The notes below the pieces were generated by a model. That model made no database searches. It had not been told where the DNA came from and worked only from the letters and a program-made list of their open reading frames with translations. From the NCBI RefSeq assembly GCF_020906515.1, contig NC_085850.1, forward strand, positions 1,736,001 through 1,800,000: 64,000 nucleotides of DNA. The letters are read 5' to 3'. Below are positions 35,504 to 44,918 of this stretch, piece after piece. This DNA is from Vanrija pseudolonga. Taxonomy: Eukaryota; Basidiomycota; Tremellomycetes; Trichosporonales; Trichosporonaceae. How positions within the stretch are numbered: position 1 is the first letter of the stretch; each line of letters opens with the position of its first letter. The translations under genes were made by a program, and so were the position numbers.

Positions 35504-37074
35504 ATGTCGAACGGTGTCGCGACCCCAGGCGCTCTGAGCGCCGTTCCCAACGGGGACAGCAAGGCGTCAACGTCCACAGTGACGGTCAACCAGAATGGTG
35601 CGCGGGTCGTGTGAACAATACACAATGATGCTAAACAAGCCCCAGGCAAGCGCGAATTGTCACCAGATAGAAGTGGGCCACCGCAAAAGTCGGCCAAGGC
35701 GTCGCACGGCAGTGATGCCAAGGGTGAGGAGAGCGCGCGGCCGAGGTGGATGTCAACAACTGACGTGGTTTCTAGGGTCTTCCTCGGATGCCAAGTCGGG
35801 GGCAGCGTTGGCGACTATGGGCCGTGGACAAGGCATCGATCTGCGTGCCGAAGAGGAGGCGGCGCGCCGTGCATTCTCGCGGTCTGCCGTGGGCAACCTC
35901 CAGTATGCTGGTGAAAACAGTCGAGCGCGACAGACCGATCTGTTCGGGGAGCAGGCGCTTCGTGCTCGTCTGAGTCAACTCGGTACGTGCATCCACCCCT
36001 GAGATACTCTCGGTCCGCTAATCTTTGTGCGTAGCCCAGCGACACGGCATGGTTGTCGACGACGAAGCCATGCGGTACCTGGCCATGGCTGCCGAGATGC
36101 GTGTGCGGGCTCTCCTGTCGTCCGCCGTGAGGACGCAGCAGCATCGCGTACATTCGACGCATCAGAGAAAACCACCAATGTCCAAGGGCTCGGGGTCGAA
36201 GGCTGGCAAGCCGCTGTGGAGCCAAAAGGCAACGTCCGACACGAACGCGGTCATGGTTGCGCTTGCTACTGCCAACAAGGAAGAGAACAAGGCGCACCGT
36301 GTGGCTAGAACAGAACGGAATGCGCGCGAAACCGAGATAGCACGCGCTCAAGCGGCGGCGAAGGAGAGGGAGCGGGAGAGAGAAGGATCATCTGTGCCTC
36401 AAGACACCGAGGCCGGTGCAGCGTCGAGTGCCGCCATTAGCGACAGCGAGGAGGCCCCTCCATCTGGCGGCGCATCGGCGACTGGCGCTGCCAGTGCCTC
36501 AGCTGCTGCCAGCTCGTCGACTCCCGGCCCGACGTTCCAGGCTACCCCGACGTTTGGTGCGCCTCCACCCAAGAAATCAAAAGGTGGCAAGAAGGGCGCG
36601 GCCAAGGACGTCTCGTCGGAGGTGCAGGCCAAGATCACGAACGCGACGGCCTTCATGGCAGTTGGACGAAAGCGAAAATACGCGTGGGAGCTGGGTGCTG
36701 GGGCAGGAGCGTTCAAGCCGCCGGTGCCTAGCTTGTTGTCTGGCAAGCGCAAGAAGGGTGCCGACGACGCAGATAGCCCCGGTCCGTCCGGGGCTGAGGC
36801 GCCGGCGTCTGCCGCTGCCCCAGCTGCCGAGGCCAGTGCCGCAGTGGTCAAGCCGAAGAAGGCAAAACGCACGCTGAGCGGGCCGCACAGGCGGCAAGTC
36901 GACGTTCACCACCCGGGCGACAAGCGCGCGCGCGACGACACGGCGCTTACGGTCGCCGACTTTGTGTTTGCGCTCGACCACGAGGGGTCGGGCCGGGGCA
37001 TGGGTACGGCTGACGAGCTGGTGCGGAGGATGCGCGCGCGGCCTCAGCCTGCTGCTCAGTGTGGACGATGGTAG
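35504..37074 (+). CDS. TAF4: TFIID subunit TAF4 family protein
   Basis: Exons are 35504-35597, 35646-35723, 35776-35982 and 36035-37074, giving 472 residues. The conserved TAF4 C-terminal homology region begins around residue 70 and includes ARRAFSRSAVGNLQYAG and LFGEQALRARLSQLAQRHGM. VVDDEAMRYLAMAAEMRVRAL and LLSSAVRTQQHRVHSTHQRK follow, the helix pattern of the TAF4 histone-fold region. A charged helix (KEENKAHRVARTERNARETE) follows, then a long Ala/Ser-rich segment. The C-terminal TALTVADFVFALDHEG is a conserved end segment. Known role: pairs with TAF12 in TFIID and scaffolds RNA polymerase II initiation. The protein is short compared with animal TAF4 because it lacks the glutamine-rich N-terminus, as usual in fungi. 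Confidence 0.85.
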
Positions 37075-37213
37075 TAGAGTAGAAGCGATAGCGATAGGGC
37101 CGGCCAGGGGGGGCAGAGGGCCGTCATGAGAGTCATGCACAACATCAAACGACTCGGAACAGTGTCATGGCATTATTTAGATGGCAGTGCATGCTAACAA
37201 CCACATCCTAACT

Positions 37214-38412
37214 CTAACCCTGGAGGAAACGGTAGGCGATCCAGGCAATGAGGACGGCGACGGGGAGGAGGAACTTGTAGCTGAGGTGTGAGCGCGTGTC
37301 AAGCAAGACAAAGAAACTCACTCGCCACCAGTGGAGCCACCGGAGGCAGCAGTCGCAGTGCTGCCGGCGGCCTTGGCGACCTTGGTCTGTGGGGTGTCAG
37401 CAGGTGGTATCAGAGGGAGCATGGAGTGGATGGAGCGGTAGAATGCGAGCAGCAGCGAGAGCACGGCCTCAGACAGCTCAGCGCGGGGTGTGGCGGAGAA
37501 GGCCCCACAAGAACGCAAACAACGCCATCCAGCAGCCATCGCACGGCGCCCATCGGCGCCCACAAGCACAAGGCCACAACAACACGCTTGCGCGTGCAGT
37601 AGCACAAGTAATCGTTGTGTGATAAGCACGCGTTGTTGCCCGGCCTAGCCGGTGGCCGGCCATCGCGCCAACTAGATATTAAGCGGGCGGGACGCCGACT
37701 AAAATGTCTGAAAACACGGCAGGCGTGGATGATGGGTGGATGGTACACCGGTACGCGGTGCGCACAACAGCTCCACTTACAGGTCCGTCGAATGATCCCA
37801 GGAGCATCTTGGGGAGCATGTCGCGCGCCTCGTCCGAGTGGCCGACGTCCTCAAAGGCCTCGGTGGCGTCGCGGCCTGGTGTGTGAGCTGCGAACGGGGA
37901 GGCCAAGCTGCAAGGCTGCGAGCGAGCTCCAACCGAGCTGAAGCACGGCCAGGCTCGGCGCGCCAGCCACACTACTCACCACCCTCCTCGAGGAGAACCT
38001 CGTCACCGCCTGGGTGCTGTGGGGACATGTCAGCGGTCGTCGAAAGAGCCGAGCCGAGAGGCTGCTGGTTGGTGGAGGGAGCGGGGCGGCCCCGACACGA
38101 GATAAGCGGGCGGGGTGCATAGCAGCCGATGTGGGGCGTCGGCTGCGTGCCCCGCATACTCTGCTGTGCGAGTCGTGCACGCCGAGCTCGATGGACGCAA
38201 GCAGCAGCCCCACCTCCCACGCTCCATCTCGTCGTGGACCACCACCACCATACACACCACCGCCAGCAGCTGCCTCGCTCGGCCTGCTATCCCGCACGCA
38301 CCTCGTCCAAGAACTGGGTCACGTCGTAGACCTTGCCCGAGAGGAGGAGGTAGAGGCTCTCGCGGCTCTTGTGGGCCTGGAGGTCGTCGATGGTGTAGGT
38401 CTTTGCGGACAT
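37214..38412 (-). CDS. CYB5: Tail-anchored cytochrome b5
   Basis: Exons on the minus strand are 38412-38302, 38016-37980, 37875-37781, 37386-37322 and 37280-37214, giving 124 residues. The heme ligands are His38 in [13 protein letters not shown] and His62 in [13 protein letters not shown], with the usual spacing. The beginning reads [20 protein letters not shown] and [11 protein letters not shown]. The last 23 residues ([20 protein letters not shown]) are a C-terminal membrane anchor placing it on the ER. Known role: electron donor to fatty-acid and sphingolipid desaturases, sterol enzymes and some P450s. Length is typical. Two introns (285 nt and 394 nt) are far longer than the norm here, while the coding part is tiny and one exon has only 37 nt. 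The P450 4 kb away could in principle receive electrons from it. Confidence 0.95.
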
Positions 38413-39338
38413 GTTGGGGTCGGGTCGTTTGGTTGTGGATGAATGCAAAAGTCCAAGCTGGCGTGGAATAATGTTGTCGTGGTGGTGGTGCAGGGAAGGA
38501 AGGGGAAGCTGGGGTGTGTGACCATTGCGTGGCACGACGAAATCCCTCTGCTCTGATGCCTTGGGTCGCATCTGCCCAGCCAAAAACCCGGGCAAGGGCC
38601 ACACACCCCAGCCTGCCTGCTTGCCTGCCTGGGTAACAAGCGGCCCTTCTGCCCCGCCATGTCCGCCAAATGTTGCTCTGCCTATTGGCGCGCCATACAA
38701 AACAGTGCAAAAGCAACAACTCCCCCCTCCGGCTTGCTATCGTCCTCAGAATCGCTCTCGCGTCGGGTAAACCGCCGGTGGGGGCGGGGGCGGGGGGCAG
38801 CGGTGGCAGGCAGGCAGGCAGGCGAGTATCATTGTTGCGTCGGCAGCCAGGACATGCATGGTGCGTTCGACGCGACTCACTCTGATACAGTGACAATTGT
38901 CAACCGACTAGGTGGTAGGCATGCTGCGTGCCCACCCCAACCACGCAGGCCACGCGTCACTGCAGCGACCACCCGCGCATCCGATCGGCCCAGGCGAGCA
39001 GTGGCCAGCCAGGCGCGCCAGACTCTGACTTCTATGCATGCGACATCGGATACTAGATACCGCCCGCCGACACTGCCGCGTATCACGTCCAGCCGGGTCC
39101 GTTTGACCGACTTAACCCCCCACCCAGGCCGGCTCCCGGCCGTATGATAGCGGCATTCAGCTCAGGTCCATCCCCGGACGTTACACCCCCGGCAGGGTGT
39201 GGTGCACAATGCTGGCTGCGTCCTGCTTGGTAGCTCTGGTCAGGCTGCTCCGCAGGCAGGCAGGCATGCTTGCTCAGCCGAGACCTGCTGCATCGGAACG
39301 CAAAGCATGTAAAAGGTGTTGAGAGCGCGCTGCTCGCC
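38413..39338. promoter_or_regulatory. Divergent intergenic region, CYB5 / FAD monooxygenase
   Basis: This 926-bp gap has no recognisable gene. It carries several CAGG/CCTG microrepeats (about 38608-38630, 38806-38824 and 39249-39265). Half-matching palindromes such as GCATGC occur. Both promoters must lie here. Short open frames have no family features. Confidence 0.4.
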
Positions 39339-40961
39339 ATGTCCCCCACATTGAACAACACCATGACCATTGAGCAAGTATCATCGGGTAATCAGCCAGG
39401 CATTCCGGATCTCAAGATCCACATGTGAGTGGCAGCGGCCTGGGCTGGGCTTTACCCGAGACTCTAAGCTGACAACGCAGTGTGGGCGCTGGGTGAGTAG
39501 CAGAAGCAGTTGTTGGCGGTCGGAAGAGAGCTCACCTGCCAAGCATGGGTGGCATGGGCACAGCCCTCGCCCTCGCGCGCCAGGGCTTCAAGGACATTCA
39601 CGTCTGGGAGTCGGCCGCGCAGCTCGGCGAGGTCGGCGCAGGCATCAACGTGCCGCCCAACCTCGCGCGCATCCTCTCCGAGTGGGGCGTGCTGGACATC
39701 TGCCAGGCCGAGGGCGTGGTCATCGACACGGCCAACGTGCTCGACTGCGCCACGGACAAGATCCTCACGTCGGTCCACTACTCGGACTACATGCAGCAGG
39801 AGTACGGCTGGCCCTTCACAGTGAGTGGGGCGCTGGGGAAGGGGTTCGGGGCTCAGCTAACCCCGTCGCCACCAGACGGTCCACCGTGCCGCGCTCCAGA
39901 AGTGCCTCGTCCAAGGCGCGCTCAACTCTGGCGTCGTCAAGCTCCACCTCGGCCACTTCATCACAAAGTACGACTATGACAACACGCGCTTCCAGCTCGG
40001 AACACGCGACTCGTCCGAGGGCGAGTGGGTCGACGCCGACGTCATCATCGCCGCCGACGGCGTCAAGAGCAAGGCGCGCGAGGCAATGCTTGCACGCGTT
40101 GGTGTTGTCGACGAGGGTGAGTTTGATTTCTTTTTGTTGTTGTCGCAGCCGGCCGCGTGTTGCCGCGGCTTCGGCGTGTCGGCGTTGGCTTGTATCTGCC
40201 GCGGCTAACGGAGTATAGTCGAGGACACTGGCCAGGCCGCCTACCGCATCATGGTGCGCCGCTCCGCCATCAACGAAGACCCCGAACTCCTGCCGTTCTT
40301 TACCGGATCCCAGTCGTACCGCTGGATCGGGGAGAAGCGCCACATTATCGCGTACCCGATTGAGAACCACGACCTGTTCAACATGTCGACGACGCAGCCC
40401 GACCGCAACTTTGTGCAGGCCGACACGTGGACCGCTGCCGGGTCCAAGACTGAGATGCTGGAGACGTTCCACGACTTTTGCCCGCGCGTGCAGAAGCTGC
40501 TGCAGCTCGTGCCGGAGGGCGAGGTGCTTGAGTGGAAGCTGCGCGTGCACAAGCCGCTGCCTCTGTGGGTCGACCACAACAGCGCCTTGGTCGGCGACGC
40601 GTGCCACCCGACACTGCCGCACATTGCGCAGGGTGCGGCCCAGGCGATCGAGGACGCGGCCGCGCTCGGCGTCATCCTGGCCAAGGTGACCAACAAGGCG
40701 GACATCAACAAGGCGCTGCGCGTGTACCAGGCCATCAGGAAGCCGCGTACCGACTGGGCTGTCAACACTGCCGCCGAGAACAGCAAGGGCCTGCACACGC
40801 AGGACAAGGCGTCGCGTGACAATGCCTTCTCGCAGGCCGACGCGAACGGCAGTAACCCCGACAAGATGATCTCGCGTGACGTGCACGACATTCTGTTCAA
40901 GTACGACGTGGTCAAGGAATCTGAGAAGAACTTTGACAGGCTGTTTGCGCAGCAGCAGTAG
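39339..40961 (+). CDS. Salicylate-hydroxylase-like FAD-dependent monooxygenase
   Basis: Exons are 39339-39424, 39481-39492, 39544-39820, 39876-40116 and 40219-40961, giving 452 residues. An in-frame ATG at 39363 is an alternative start. IHIVGAGMGGMGTALALARQ is the FAD-binding GxGxxG, assembled across a 12-nt exon that encodes VGAG. WVDADVIIAADGVKSKAR is the DG motif, and LVGDACHPTLPHIAQGAAQA is the GD motif that binds FAD ribityl and phosphate. This is the class A flavoprotein hydroxylase layout (salicylate 1-hydroxylase, 4-hydroxybenzoate 1-hydroxylase, related fungal enzymes). It would use NAD(P)H and O2 to hydroxylate an aromatic acid in the cytosol. The true substrate is not readable from sequence. 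It lies next to a CYP53-like P450, which fits aromatic-acid catabolism. Confidence 0.88.
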
Positions 40962-42017
40962 GCGCGCGCGCGCGCGTTGAGCAGCAAGTAGTAGTTTGCA
41001 TGCGCGGGGAGCGTACAACATTGTGCATGTATTGGGTATGTGTATTGTTGGGATGGTATGTAGGCGGAAGGCGGGGTTGTTGAAGGCGCAAGGTTGCTCT
41101 CGATACCGACGGGATTGGCAGACAAGGAGGCAGGAGACAGGAGGCAGACTAGCAGACAGACTTCCTGGCAGGCAGTAAGAAACGCATGTACGCAGGCACG
41201 TCGTGGGGAGGCATTCCCCAGCCAGGACCGTCTTTCGTCTCTTGTTCCAACGGGTCGTCGATCTCTGCAAGACGTCAGCAGATGGCGCAAGCTGCCTGCC
41301 ACTTTGCCACGCACCTAACGACCGCCCCCGCAAGGCCACACGGCTCCCCGCATACCACCACGGCGCCTCATGCCACATTCCCCACGAAGCGAGCAACGCA
41401 CACTTGCGCACACGCGCGCGCGCACGCACGCGGGGCCACAAGGCAAGCGAGCGAGGCTCGAGACGAGCGAGCGAGCCCAACTAGCCAAGGGAAGGAAGGG
41501 CCAAGGACGCAACGTCTTACACCCGGGCCCGGCATGGCGGGCGGCGCGTGACCGCCTCCTCTGACGCAGGCACGGGTCGTCGGGGTCGCCGATTGCTCTG
41601 CAACTTGCCGCTTGTAATTGGCCGCAATAATAATGCCCAAATACAACTGTCGATTGTTATCTCCTAATAGCCCACTTGCTATCGGCAGGCCGGTGCTAAG
41701 CCGCCCGCCCGCACGCGCTGTCGTCACGGCCGGCCGTCGTACCCCGCGCCTCCACGCCGCGGCGGGTGTGAGCGAGCTGCTGCGTGTTGCGTGTTGCTGG
41801 TGCGATATGCGTAACAGCGTTCCAACGACTGGCCGCCCGCGTCCGGCTGGAACTAGCTAGCCCGCCGCCGCTGCCGCCGCCGCCGGCAGCCCCGCATCCA
41901 CCGTTGACCCGGGCCCCAGACGACGTACGTGGGCAAGCTAGCAGCCATCTTGTATATCAGGTGCACGAGCCTCGCACCTCTCTCTCTCTCTCGTGCCCCA
42001 TCAAACTCCCACACATC
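40962..42017. promoter_or_regulatory. Intergenic region upstream of the P450
   Basis: This 1056-bp gap separates two plus-strand genes. Just after the monooxygenase stop is a (GC)n tract (GCGCGCGCGCGC, about 40962-40975). GCGCGCGCGC also appears near 41415. TGTATATC at 41952-41959 lies about 60 bp before the P450 ATG at a TATA-like position. No gene recognised. Confidence 0.4.
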
Positions 42018-43598
42018 ATGTCCTCCGACCTCAAGGACCAGCTCCGCACCCACCTCCACAACGCCCGGCACGAGCTCGCTGCTCTTCCCTGGTGGACGCC
42101 GCTCGCGGCGGTCGCGACCATTGTCGCGATCTACTACCTCAAGCCGTTCTTTGTCGACTATGGCGCCCTGCGCGACATTCCTGGCCCATTCCCCGCACAG
42201 TTTACCGACCTGTGGCTCTTCCGCGTCGTGCGCCGCGGCGACCGCTACATCACGGTCGACAAGCTGCACAAGGAGCTCGGCACACTCGTGCGCATCCAGC
42301 CCAACCATGTGTCGGTGGCCTCGGACGACGCGATCAAGAAGATTTACGGACACGGCAACGGTTTCCTCAAGTCCGACTTTTACGATGCGTTTGTTTCTAT
42401 CCGCCGCGGCCTGTTCAACACGCGCGACCGCGCCGAGCACACGCGCAAGCGCAAGGTCGTGTCGCACACCTTCAGTGTCAAGAGCGTCCGCGAGTTTGAG
42501 CCCTACATGCACCACAACCTCGAGCTCTTCGTCAAGCAGTGGGACAACCTCATCGAGAGCGGCAAGCCCAAGATGGACTGCCTCGACTGGTTCAACTACC
42601 TCGCCTTTGACATGATCGGCGACCTTGCGTTCGGTGCGCCGTTCGGCATGCTCCAGGCCGGCGCCGACGTCGCCGAGCTGCGTGCGACCCCCACCTCGAA
42701 GCCAGAGTACGCGCCCGCCATTGAGATCCTCAACCGCCGTGGCGAGATCTCGGCCACGCTCGGTATCATGCCCTCGCTCATCCCGTACGCCAAGTACCTC
42801 CCGGACCCGTTCTTCACCAAGGGTGTCGAGGCCGTTGCCAACCTCGCCAAGATTGCCATCGCGTCCGTTGACAAGCGCCTCAAGTACCCTCCCAAGGACG
42901 CGCGTGCCGATCTCCTCACCCGTCTCCAGGAGGGCCGCGACGACAAGGGCCGCCCGATTGTCCGCGAGGAGCTCACCGCCGAGGCCCTCACCCAGCTCAT
43001 TGCCGGCTCGGACACTACTTCCAACTCGTCGTGCGCTCTCCTCTTCTATGCCGCCAAGACCCCCGGCGTCCTCGCCAAGCTGCAGCAGGAGCTCGACGAG
43101 GCCATTCCCGACGGCACCGACGTGCCCACCTTCGACATGATCAAGGACCTGCCGTACCTCCAGAACGTGTTCAACGAGACGCTGCGGTACCACTCGACGT
43201 CGGGCATTGGTCTCCCGCGCCAGGTTCCCCCCGAGTCGCCGGGCGTCACGATCGAGGGCCACTACTTCCCCGCCGGCACTGTGCTGTCCGTGCCCACGTA
43301 CACGATCCACCACTCCAAGGAGATCTGGGGTCCCGACGCCGACGACTTCAACCCCGACCGCTGGGACAACGCGACTGCTCGCCAGAAGGACGCGTTTATT
43401 CCGTTCTCGCACGGCCCGCGCTCGTGTGTCGGCCGCAACGTTGCCGAGATGGAGATGAAGCTTATCGCGGCGACGTGGGCGTACCGCTACCAGCCTACCC
43501 TGCTCCAGGACTACATGGACACGAAGGAGGGCTTCCTGCGCAAGCCGCTCGCGCTCAACATTAGCATCAAGCGTCGGCAGCATGGAGAGCGGGCCTAA
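42018..43598 (+). CDS. CYP53-like cytochrome P450, probable benzoate 4-monooxygenase
   Basis: A single uninterrupted frame of 526 residues. The frame is open further upstream, but the ATG at 42018 follows a CT-rich leader. An N-terminal membrane anchor (about 25-43) is followed by a Pro-rich hinge (IPGPFPAQFTDLW). LFNTRDRAEHTRKRKVVSHT is characteristic of the CYP53 family. The I-helix reads LIAGSDTTSNSS near 330, the K-helix ExxR is ETLR near 386, and the heme loop FSHGPRSCVGRN has Cys470 as the iron ligand. CYP53 enzymes hydroxylate benzoate at the para position on the ER, feeding 4-hydroxybenzoate to protocatechuate catabolism. Substrate identity is inferred from family. No intron is present, unlike nearly every other gene here, and codon use is strongly C-ending, suggesting high expression. 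Confidence 0.9.
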   Translation: MSSDLKDQLRTHLHNARHELAALPWWTPLAAVATIVAIYYLKPFFVDYGALRDIPGPFPAQFTDLWLFRVVRRGDRYITVDKLHKELGTLVRIQPNHVSVASDDAIKKIYGHGNGFLKSDFYDAFVSIRRGLFNTRDRAEHTRKRKVVSHTFSVKSVREFEPYMHHNLELFVKQWDNLIESGKPKMDCLDWFNYLAFDMIGDLAFGAPFGMLQAGADVAELRATPTSKPEYAPAIEILNRRGEISATLGIMPSLIPYAKYLPDPFFTKGVEAVANLAKIAIASVDKRLKYPPKDARADLLTRLQEGRDDKGRPIVREELTAEALTQLIAGSDTTSNSSCALLFYAAKTPGVLAKLQQELDEAIPDGTDVPTFDMIKDLPYLQNVFNETLRYHSTSGIGLPRQVPPESPGVTIEGHYFPAGTVLSVPTYTIHHSKEIWGPDADDFNPDRWDNATARQKDAFIPFSHGPRSCVGRNVAEMEMKLIAATWAYRYQPTLLQDYMDTKEGFLRKPLALNISIKRRQHGERA

Positions 43599-44079
43599 GC
43601 CGTGATCTGCGAGCGCAGCGAGCAGCGTGGCGGAGGGGCGGCGAACGCAGTGAGCCGCTACGCGGGGTGAGGCGAGGCGGAGAAGGGCCGACAGGGCGCC
43701 ACCTACCCCCGTCCACCATGCCATAGAACGACGAAACGAGAGCGACGACGCGACGACGACAGCCAGGCAGCCAGCCAGCGAGCGCATCATTGGGCCAACG
43801 TATCCGAGTTTGTTAGTCAGTAGTCTGAAGTAGCAGGAAAGCGATGTACATCATGGCACAGGAGGGTGTGGGGTTGGGCAGTGGCAGTGGCATGGGCGGC
43901 TGCAACCAACTAACCGCTCGAACTGAAATGCGGGGTGCGGCGAGCGGCGGGTGGATGTCTCCGATGGCGCCCCAGCTCGTCATCGGTGCAGAGGTCGCAG
44001 GCGATAAGTATCGGCGTCGCGTCGGCTTGTGCATCTCTCTCTGTGTCCTCTCTCACCTCGCACAACCCCTCCCCGCACA
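43599..44079. promoter_or_regulatory. Gap between P450 and glyoxalase-like gene
   Basis: A 481-bp gap with the P450 terminator and the downstream promoter. The first 150 bases are very GC-rich and contain near-palindromic pieces. A GTGGCAGTGGCATGGGCGGC stretch lies near 43880. No gene seen. Confidence 0.35.
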
Positions 44080-44730
44080 ATGCCCACTACCAAGGCCGAC
44101 CACATAGTCCTCACCGCGCCCGACCTCGCGACGGGCATCGCGCACATCGAGTCCGCGCTCGGCGTGTCCCTCTCCCCCCGCCGAGGGGGAGAGCACGCCG
44201 GACACGGGACGCACAACGCGCTCCTGAACCTCGGAGACGACTTCTACCTCGAGATCCTGGCCATCAACCCCGCGGCGCCTGTGCCCTCCCACCCGCGCCT
44301 GTTCGGGCTCTCGAGCGCCGACCTGTCAGGGGTGCGGGTACACCACTGGATTGCGCGCTCTGACGACGTGCACGCTGCCGCCGAGGCGGCCAAGGCGGCC
44401 GGCTTTGATGTCGGCTCGCCCAAGCCTATGGCCCGCGGCGACCTCCACTGGCACCTCACGCTGCGCGACGACGGCGGCCTGGCCGCCGACGGCGCGTTCC
44501 CGTCCCTTATTCAGTGGGGCGTCACGCACCCGCATCCTGTTGCCCCGGGCCTGCCCGACGTCGGGGCGCGTCTCGTCCGCCTCGAGATCCGCCACCCCCG
44601 CGCCGAGGAGCTCAAGAAGGCCTTTGTTGCGGCTGGGCTTGACGACGCGCGGGTCGTCGTCAGCGATGCCGCTGGGCCCGTGCTCAGCGCCGTCATCTCC
44701 ACGCCTACCGGCGAGCACACCCTCTCGTAG
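44080..44730 (+). CDS. Glyoxalase-like (VOC superfamily) protein
   Basis: A single exon of 216 residues. The first half reads KADHIVLTAPDLATGIAHIE, then GGEHAGHGTHNALLNLGDDF with YLEILAIN. This is the beta-alpha-beta-beta-beta pattern of the Glyoxalase_3-like domain, with His8, His41/His44 region and Glu55-type residues as likely metal ligands. The second half repeats the fold (VHHWIARSDDVHAAAEAAKA; GDLHWHLTLRDDG; PSLIQWG). Members of this superfamily include ring-cleaving dioxygenases, glyoxalases and resistance proteins, so a reaction cannot be assigned. It is intronless like the neighbouring P450. The frame is open upstream to 44029, but the ATG at 44080 follows a pyrimidine/A-rich leader. 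Confidence 0.75.
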   Translation: MPTTKADHIVLTAPDLATGIAHIESALGVSLSPRRGGEHAGHGTHNALLNLGDDFYLEILAINPAAPVPSHPRLFGLSSADLSGVRVHHWIARSDDVHAAAEAAKAAGFDVGSPKPMARGDLHWHLTLRDDGGLAADGAFPSLIQWGVTHPHPVAPGLPDVGARLVRLEIRHPRAEELKKAFVAAGLDDARVVVSDAAGPVLSAVISTPTGEHTLS

Positions 44731-44918
44731 GCGCGGCCCGTGGCACTCGTAGAACTCTACATCTAGCGCTACAACATGGTATGGATGGATGCAGGGCATC
44801 AAGGCGGTGCGTGCTGGGTATGGCGGGTGGAGTGGTATCGTATCCGGGTTATCGTGTGTGGGTTGTGACGGGCGCGACCGCAGCGCGCCGCGCGTGCGCG
44901 CTGCACCTGCGGCGCCCC

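Noticed and set aside
39816-41480. 554-codon minus-strand frame across the FAD monooxygenase and beyond
   Set aside because: Its informative part is complementary to monooxygenase exons; the remainder is low-complexity.
41853-43790. 645-codon open frame on the minus strand opposite the P450
   Set aside because: Antisense shadow caused by C-ending codon bias of the P450; no family features.
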